Positions 57,189-64,000 of a stretch of DNA of 64,000 nt are shown piece after piece; position 1 is the first letter of the stretch; each line of letters starts with the position of its first letter. The stretch lies in contig JNEU01000824.1 of assembly GCA_000697475.1 (NCBI GenBank), forward strand, positions 143,012 through 207,011, read 5' to 3'. Both the position numbers and the translations under genes were made by a program. The notes beneath the pieces were generated by a model. That model was not told the origin of the DNA, searched no databases, and saw nothing but the letters and a program-made list of their open reading frames with translations. The DNA is from Lichtheimia corymbifera B2541 (taxonomy: Eukaryota; Mucoromycota; Mucoromycetes; Mucorales; Lichtheimiaceae).

Positions 57189-59410
57189 CTATTTGGTTGA
57201 AGTTGACGAGAAGTCAGAGTCATTGTTGTCGCCATTTTGTGTGGAGGAGCTGGTATCTTGCTTATCATCGCTATTTTCTTTGGCGTTGTCTTGGGTATCA
57301 TTGTTGCTGGTCGATGGTTCTTGGTCAGTTGATTCATTCTTTTTGTCGTCAGCAGCTTCCTCTTCATCACTGCTGCTGTTGTCGTTGTCGCTATCGTTTT
57401 GTCGCCGCTTGCGACGATGGTCACGGTCCTTTTGTTTCTTCTCTTGTTTTTGTTTCTCATGTTCCTCTGCTTGCTTACGATCCAACTTGACCTTCTCCAA
57501 GAACTCGGGGATATCATTGAAAAGACGATCGTATAAACCTTCCTCAGGGTTTTCAGCATCAGCTTCCATCCAAAGAGTGATAAAGTAATTCTCGAGTTCG
57601 GCCGTAGTAACATGGTTCTCGGGAAGTGCATTGGCAAACTTCTTCATCAATGATTGCACGTATTCCTTACGCTCACCATCCAACATGGGCTCCAAGGTAT
57701 CAGGATCATGTCCAAAGAACTGCCAGAACATATCTTGAATTTGTCCACGATCAGCGTAATCCAATTTAAGCTTTACATCCATGCGACCAGGACGCAACAA
57801 GGCCGGTGGAAGCTTGGTGATATCATTGCACGTCATAAAGATCACTGAGGGAATCGAAATATCAGCATTTACCATGAATGAAAAGAAACGGGGATTTTTA
57901 CTTACTCGATCCAGATTGACCTTGGATACCATCCAAAGCATTCAACATGCCAGCAACACTAACACCAGTGCGTTCGTGTGACTCGGACAACTTGTGGATA
58001 TAATGATCAAAATCTTCCAGGACAACCAAACAATTGCTGGGGACATCGCTCAACATGTCACTGAATTCAGAATCTGAAAACATGTCAAGCAAACTTGCAA
58101 TGCCAATATCCATGCCCAAATTTGACTACCGAGATTGTGAGTTTTTATGCACACATTTGTTTTGATAAACAAAGAATGATACGTACTGCCAAAGCCTGAA
58201 TCAGTGATGTTTTACCAGTACCAGGGGGACCATACAACAAGTAGCCACGTCTATATGGGACACCACGTGTCTTATACCAGCGCTTTCGGCGACGGAAACG
58301 CTCCATATCTAGCAATAATAACGTATGTATGCATGAGTTGCTATGCTCACGCTAATAACGTATCCATGAATGCTTACCATTAACAATTTTCTCTTTGAGG
58401 CCCGCCTTCAAAGCTACGGTAGAAATGGGTCTTGGATCCATTGATTTGTAATACTCCCAGGAGCTATAGTTGCCCATATATTTGTGGATGGTGATCTACT
58501 AGCAAGTTAGTATCCCTTTCACCTTACTGCCAATCAAAGTTACTATTTACCTCTTCAGTCTGACGATCATTGTAAATATCGGTCCATTCTTGAATAAATT
58601 GTTTCAGCAGATCAAGAGAATCATGCTCCATTCTAATAAATAGTGGTCAAGATAGATGTTCAAACGATCATTTGTAGCGTATCTTCACTTACGAGATTTC
58701 CAATGTGCGAGTGACAAATCTGCCACGGAACATGCTTCCTTCAATAACAGACTCCTCATCATCTTTGGGCTTCTTGATAGTGCGCCACGTCACTCGAAGG
58801 GTGTAGCCCTTGTACTCAATCTCATTGCTCGTTTCCTCGGCTAATGTATCATGGTTATTATATATGCAAAGCACTATCATACCAAATGCTATATGCCTTA
58901 CGTGGATAAAATTGCACCAGAGATTTCTTGTTGTTGTTGTTGCTATCTTCTGTTTGGTCATCAGACTCCTCATCATTGGAATCTTCAAAGGTGGCAAATA
59001 CACGAGTCAAATCAGGGATTGTTCTGATCTTGCGTCGTACAAAGTCATCCACAGCCGTGTATGCTCGATCGTGGGTGATCAATTCCACCGATACAACAGG
59101 GGGCTGAGGCTTTCTCAATTTTTCCAAGATGTGTTGTAATAAGTCGGTCCACTTTGTACGTAACAGAGCTATGATATGGATCCTTGTATCAGCATTGATG
59201 CAACCACTTTTGGGAATGGTACTCACTTGAAATATAAAATACAGCGCTGAGAATCACAAAGTCATTTCCAAAGTAGCGTTTGGCAAGATTGACAAGCCTG
59301 GGGCCCATCATGCTTTCCCAGAAGGACTCATCGAGCACTTTCTCCAACAGAGTGAGCAAGGTGTCGATTGCACGTGTCGACGATTGGATCAATGATGACT
59401 GCGCAGGCAT
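57189..59410 (-). CDS. BCS1-like AAA ATPase
   Basis: Member of the BCS1 group of AAA proteins; true Bcs1 inserts the Rieske protein into mitochondrial complex III, while several fungal paralogues have unknown roles. About nine exons and ~650 aa. The N-terminus [20 protein letters not shown] leads into the BCS1-N region ([15 protein letters not shown], then [19 protein letters not shown] and [20 protein letters not shown]). The AAA module has Walker [21 protein letters not shown], Walker [15 protein letters not shown], sensor [20 protein letters not shown] with the arginine-finger region, and SGSSVIF before it. A long C-terminal tail (about 110 residues) is rich in Glu/Lys then Asp/Ser/Asn ([20 protein letters not shown], later [20 protein letters not shown]), which normal Bcs1 lacks. 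The start at 59410 is the first ATG. It converges on the INTS13-like gene with 87 bp between stop codons. Confidence 0.88.
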
Positions 59411-61253
59411 GGTGTGTGATGATAAAAAGTGCCGTGGGTAGTCTGAGGTGGATGAGCGAAAGAGTTTATCGACTACAGAGGAATGCGACTCCCGCCTTTT
59501 ATACTTGTTATCCTTCTGCTGCGGATAGGTAGTAGTGCGAAATGACTATTTCTGGGCGTAAAGCAAAATGGAGAATATCGACTGCGGTTTTCCAAGCACA
59601 AGCACAAAAGAACAATCCCGCAGCATGGTTTGTGCTTGTTAATGCATGTTCGTGTAACCAGGGCTATTATGTTACCATGGCGACGTGCGGAGATGGTTCC
59701 ATTTTTGGAAATTGTCGTTGCCAATTCTCTTATCCACTTCCATTCTTTGTTGCCAATGGAAAGCGTTGAGATCTACATGTAGCAATACTGTATTACGATA
59801 TTCACTGATATAGATACTCATTAAATGTATTCTTTCTTTATTGTGGCACATATTAAACACTGGGTTGAATATTGGGACGTGGCTGAGGTGTCATGGATGT
59901 TTGCCCGCTCACTGCGGATTTGCTGCGGTATAGCGTTGCATAAAGTTTTGTTTATTCAAGCCTCGGGCGTCGTGTACAAGTGACAATGGCGACAATGGAT
60001 AACTCTTTTTGACCAAAGCCATCAAACACCACCATGAGCGTTAACATTTTGACAGGTTATTGTAACGTCCCACATTGCCATCACATGTGGTGGTGAGTAG
60101 ATCTCTTTTATCATCCTGGGAATGCTTGTGGCACTAGAACCAACCTATGTTATCACGGGGTAATCCATAAGAAAATAAAGATTAGGCTAGTCTATCCACC
60201 CCAGATCATCTTAGGCTTGGCAGAGACGTTTAATTAGCCGCATGCGGTTGTTGTGTCTTTCGTTTACAAAACAAGTAATTTGCGTTGGTCAATACACTGA
60301 CAGGAACCATTGGAATTCAAATGTCCTATCCAGTACCAGTATCCACATGGCTTGTCTGCAAACTGCAAGGGATGGATCTCGTCATATAATTATATAATCA
60401 TATGCGATCCTGCTATTCGTGTACGATTAGCAACACACCATGATAGCCGCTTCGTCCCGCGAGATATCAACATCATTGAAACTGCGCGATCCGCAACTTG
60501 TCTTTGATCAGTGCTATCCAGGTGCATGGACATAGGCAACATGTGGTCGGACAAATAGGGTAATGGTGATTCCTTCAAAGTTGCACAGAGATTTAGCGTT
60601 GTGCAAGCTGCGGGGACATCCGATGAATAGGCGAGATAGGAATGACATAAGTAAACAATCCTTTTCAATCATTAAATTATACGTAACGATGAGATGTGGA
60701 ATGATTCATAAGATATTGATATTCTTGGCTTGGAGCAAATTTGCTGTCTATCTAAGGGAATGGATATAGCGTATGCAGATCTCCCCGGTTACAGGCTATC
60801 GATCGCCGATTTCCACAAATGGACAATTGAGATCGGGATATCATCAACGAAAATCCAAGGCTTATGGAACGCAAACGTAGAACAATAAAAACAGTCAAGT
60901 CGATATTTAGTCGCCAATAGCCAAGTTTAATAGATATCACTCTTATTATGTTGATTCTCTTTGAAGATACTATGATAATAATAAGGATGATGATACAACT
61001 TTTGAAGTGTGTGTTGATGATGACACGGCAAAAGAACAAAAGGAAAGGAAAGTTTGAAGAGAGCAAGGGGTGTGTGAATGAGAGTGATAGAGAGTGTGAG
61101 TGAGTGAGTGAGTGGGTAGTCAATGTAAATGATAGCTGGTATCCAAGTTGAAGCGATGATGGCGACCATCATTTGATTTTGAGTATAAGCTGTGCTGTGG
61201 GTCCCGCCTGATCTTTTTTCTTTTTTTCTCTCCTTGTCTTTCTCACCAGCTGC
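59411..61253. other. Long divergent intergenic region, no gene seen
   Basis: About 1.8 kb between the BCS1-like gene (-) and the GATA factor (+). Only short frames occur. A simple GAGTGAGTGAGTGAGTGGGT tract lies near 61096-61116. It must hold both promoters; long upstream regions are common for fungal transcription factors. Confidence 0.45.
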
Positions 61254-61524
61254 ATGGATATTTCAGCACTGTGCTCTACGTCTTCAGAAGAGTGCGATGC
61301 ATTGCCTTCTCCACATTCGCCAACAAGTCCTCATCGCCCAGACTCGTATGTATACAACCGTGTCGCTGTCATTTGTTGACTCTGCATTTACACCTTGCTG
61401 TTAGAGATGCACGTGCTTTGGAACAACTCGATCATGGAGGACCCAACACCCGTACACAACCCACTCTCCAAATGACTTCCAATGTGCAATTACCAAAGTT
61501 ACGATACCCTTCTTCGGCAGCAGC

Positions 61525-61558
<34 letters not shown>

Positions 61559-62818
61559 ACAACGCCAGTACCCAGTATTCATGAATATCTTCCAGTACCT
61601 TCTGTAAATAGCAGCACCATATTACATGATACATCAAAAACATCCATATCACCCGATACTACTACACCATTACCGCCTTATTCGACTATACAACCATCAG
61701 TGGATTTGAATCAAGTACGTAGTAGCAGAGATTTGGGAATGGATGATAGGAGGTGTGTAGAGCTATGCAGCATCCATCATCATTCACCATTGGTTATAGC
61801 CACGATACTAACACTTTTCCTAACCCCTTCCTCATCTGCTTCTTGTTTATTTTCCCCTGGGTTGAATAATAGATCATTGGGCAATGTGCTACTCTATGTC
61901 AAGACTTGGATCGGTGCAGAGATCAGGATTTGAGATCGCGATCGGAAATTGACTGGCAACAGCTCTTGGACAACGCAGCACACACAGCACAAAGTTTATT
62001 ATCATCTCTGGGAATGCTTCAGGAACACCAATTAAGAACCGGTCAAAAGCGGTCTCACAATGATGCTGAACTAGAGGTAAGAAAGAGAGAGTGATGATGA
62101 TCCCTCATATTGTAATTTAAATGACGTATTCCTCTCTTTATCAGGTCAAGGATTCAGAGTATGCCTTAATTCGTCAGGCTAGACCACCACAAGACGACGC
62201 TATGCGACCAAAGATCAAACGACGTACAGTATGTATTCAACTATACCAAAGCGACGATGACAAACAACTCAATTGAACCATGCGCTCTTTGTGTAATAAT
62301 AGAAGCGGAGCACTGCAGGACAGCGGTGCCATTCGTGTCACACTACAGAAACGCCCGAATGGAGACGAGGACCTGATGGTGCGCGGACATTGTGTAATGC
62401 TTGTGGACTGCGTAAGTTAATTGGCTACTGCTGTTTGTGAGGAGGTGTTACGTTTGCCCATATCTGACATGGTTCCCTTTATAAAGATTATTCAAAGCTG
62501 CTTAGGAAAGGTGCCTTGACGGTCCAATCAGATCGACAATTGCTTGAGAATGGCACAGCTAAAATCAACGCGACACCCATCAATCGGCCGAATATATCCA
62601 TTGTGCACTACCCAATCATTCAAGTACAAGCAAAGCCGGCAGGGAATGGAAGAGGAGATGGGATACGATTCATCAACAGGCAACTCAGCTATCCTCAGCG
62701 AAATGATTCAAAGCCTTACAACCATAGCAATAGCCCATCATCTACTAGTTTTATTCACGATCATCATGTTACTACAGCTAATTCAACAGCACGTATAGTC
62801 GAAATTGAGGAGGAATAA
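61254..62818 (+). CDS. GATA-type zinc finger transcription factor
   Basis: Six exons (61254-61345, 61405-61714, 61873-62076, 62145-62228, 62303-62411, 62487-62818) give exactly 376 aa. The N-terminal part is Ser/Pro-rich ([20 protein letters not shown]) with an Ala/Thr low-complexity run. A helical segment follows ([40 protein letters not shown]). The single GATA finger, split by the last intron, reads [20 protein letters not shown] and [18 protein letters not shown]-x2-C-x18-C-x2-C, of the fungal class with WRRGPDG. It should bind GATA sites. Which regulator it is (nitrogen, iron or light) cannot be told; the finger resembles the WC-2/plant-like class rather than the NGPDGK-type of nitrogen and iron regulators. 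No PAS domain is visible. Confidence 0.9.
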
Positions 62819-62921
62819 CAGATATATTCTATTCAATTCTATTACTCCCTTTTTTTCCCTCATGCATAATCGCGATAATAGCACTTGTATTTGACCCCCT
62901 TAAAAGATGTATTCTGGAATT

Positions 62922-63862
62922 CTAAAACAAAGTGATAACCGCAACGCATCCAATCAGACCTAGAGATGCAATGCATCTGCATACTGAAAATTTTCTCTTG
63001 GATATACCGGTCAACCCAAAATGATCCATCAAGCATGCCATGATTACCTAGAATGGTTGCTTTTATCAATAAATCCACACCCTCATATATCACTTTTTTG
63101 CTGCTTACTTGTGCGCATACAAATATGCTGAGAACGGTTCCTGCCCCATGTTTAGGTACGGTGAGGATGTTGATGACAATATAATATGTTCCAAGGATAC
63201 CACCTTTACGAATGTTAGCAACGACCCCTGTGTGTGTGTGTGTGTGTGATGCATGGGAGTTACTCCTTACCTAACCAGGAATACCAAGGGGATGCTACAC
63301 AGGAACAAGGAATAAAAAGCAGGAGGGGGTTACTGGTTTCGGAATAAAGCGAGAGGATCGGCGCAAAAAAACCCCCTTTAAAATCTCATCACTTACTTTT
63401 CAGTCTTGTGATTGTAGGTGCAGGTCCTCGAAAAAAGACCACATCAATGACCAAGAATAATAAGCACGCAATCGATCCCGTTGAAAAATTCACCACTGAT
63501 GAAAATGCTCGCCCTGCGATATGATTCATTGTAGCATTGGCCCCTATTACGCGAGATTTCATTGATATACCGCCACGGTCATCCCAAACCAAGGTTAACA
63601 TTTTCACTTTTTACTACCACAACCCAACAAGTAACCAACCCGATTGAAAAGCCACTGCACTTCCAGCAGCAATCAGCATAAGGGTGCACATAAAACTTGG
63701 TCCAAGGAAAAATGCTTTTATTTTATGCTTCAAAGTGGTGGTGGCTGTCTTCTCCTCATCGATGGTATTCGGTGCTATCGCTGCTGGGTTTTCATGTTCT
63801 GCCATATCAAGTACTGTGGATGCATCTGTGCTGCTTGATGACTCCCTTGCATGGTTGACCAT
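62922..63862 (-). CDS. YdcZ/DUF606 family membrane transporter
   Basis: Small membrane protein of the DMT-like YdcZ (DUF606) group, known mainly from bacteria and also found in fungi. Five exons (63862-63640, 63543-63397, 63294-63271, 63203-63109, 63047-62922) join in frame to 204 aa. After an N-terminal hydrophilic part (MVNHARESSSSTDASTVLDM) come membrane segments FMCTLMLIAAGSAVAFQSGA, FSTGSIACLLFLVIDVVFF, then PWYSWLGGILGTYYIVINIL, GAGTVLSIFVCAQVIMACLM and DHFGLTGISKRKFSVCRCIA ending in a last hydrophobic helix GLIGCVAVITLF. The PWxxWLGGxxG and DHFG motifs are the family signature. Exon 3 is only 24 nt. Substrate is unknown. The single ~100-residue YdcZ unit is duplicated in many bacterial forms; here only one is visible. 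Confidence 0.85.
63230..63248. repeat. (TG)n tract within an intron
   Basis: A run of about nine TG dinucleotides in the 67-nt intron between exons 3 and 4 of the YdcZ-like gene. Confidence 0.85.
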
Positions 63863-64000
63863 ATTGTGCGCGCGCAAACAAGAGAAAAGAGAAGGGATAG
63901 TAGCCTTTTTTCATTGTCCGGAAGTTTTCAGAGATCAGTGGTATCAAAAGAAGGTTGTTGTGCAACATCCATGGGATCAAAAGCTAAGCCAAACAGACGG

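Noticed and set aside
57193..57588. 131-codon plus-strand ORF rich in Ser/Leu/Cys
   Set aside because: It is the reverse of the low-complexity tail of the BCS1-like protein.

Overview
The window is nuclear DNA of a filamentous fungus, most likely an early-diverging one (Mucoromycota, Mucorales-like). The evidence is intron-rich but compact genes (introns mostly 50-100 nt, GTAAGT-type donors, TAG/CAG acceptors), short intergenic gaps, and a gene set that includes families I believe are missing or rare in Dikarya: an Integrator INTS13-like protein and a fused LKR/SDH lysine catabolism enzyme. I could not check the species by search.

Layout. 0-9.5 kb: a low-complexity orphan (-), a secreted trypsin-like protease (-), a many-exon bifunctional lysine-ketoglutarate reductase/saccharopine dehydrogenase (-) and ESCRT-III Snf7 (+). 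9.6-11.7 kb: sphingoid base kinase (+). 11.7-16.4 kb: a repeat block with no normal gene. 17.2-26.7 kb: ALKBH1-like dioxygenase and YIPF1/2-like Golgi protein (both -, about 10 nt apart), insulin-degrading enzyme (+) and mitochondrial malic enzyme (-). 27.3-41.5 kb: YMC020W-like alpha/beta hydrolase, Kap123-type importin, a GTPase/RasGEF fusion, an F-box protein, tRNA-Ile(AAU) (-) and the U5 snRNP protein Dib1, mostly on the + strand. 42.4-44.1 kb: Xaa-Pro dipeptidase (-). 45.9-53.8 kb: a second large repeat block containing a roughly 2.1 kb near-perfect palindrome. 54-64 kb: INTS13-like gene (+), BCS1-like AAA ATPase (-), GATA factor (+) and a five-exon YdcZ/DUF606 membrane protein (-).

Most genes are ordinary housekeeping genes (lysine and malate metabolism, vesicle traffic, nuclear import, splicing) and form no pathway cluster. 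The most unusual material is (1) a composite repeat family built from ~165-bp units, ~190-bp units, a shared ~0.5 kb module and a decayed coding module, which folds back on itself in two places; (2) a 3-nt coding exon in DIB1, supported by the family's invariant N-terminus; (3) the almost touching YIPF/ALKBH1 pair, which looks like a bicistronic or overlapping arrangement; (4) the GTPase/RasGEF fusion and the INTS13 homologue; and (5) two GC-AG introns.

Exon borders were read by eye from splice signals and family conservation. Several reconstructions (Dib1 142 aa, Snf7 214 aa, ALKBH1 375 aa, GATA 376 aa, YdcZ 204 aa, LCB kinase 568 aa, protease 347 aa, hydrolase 701 aa) keep the reading frame exactly.
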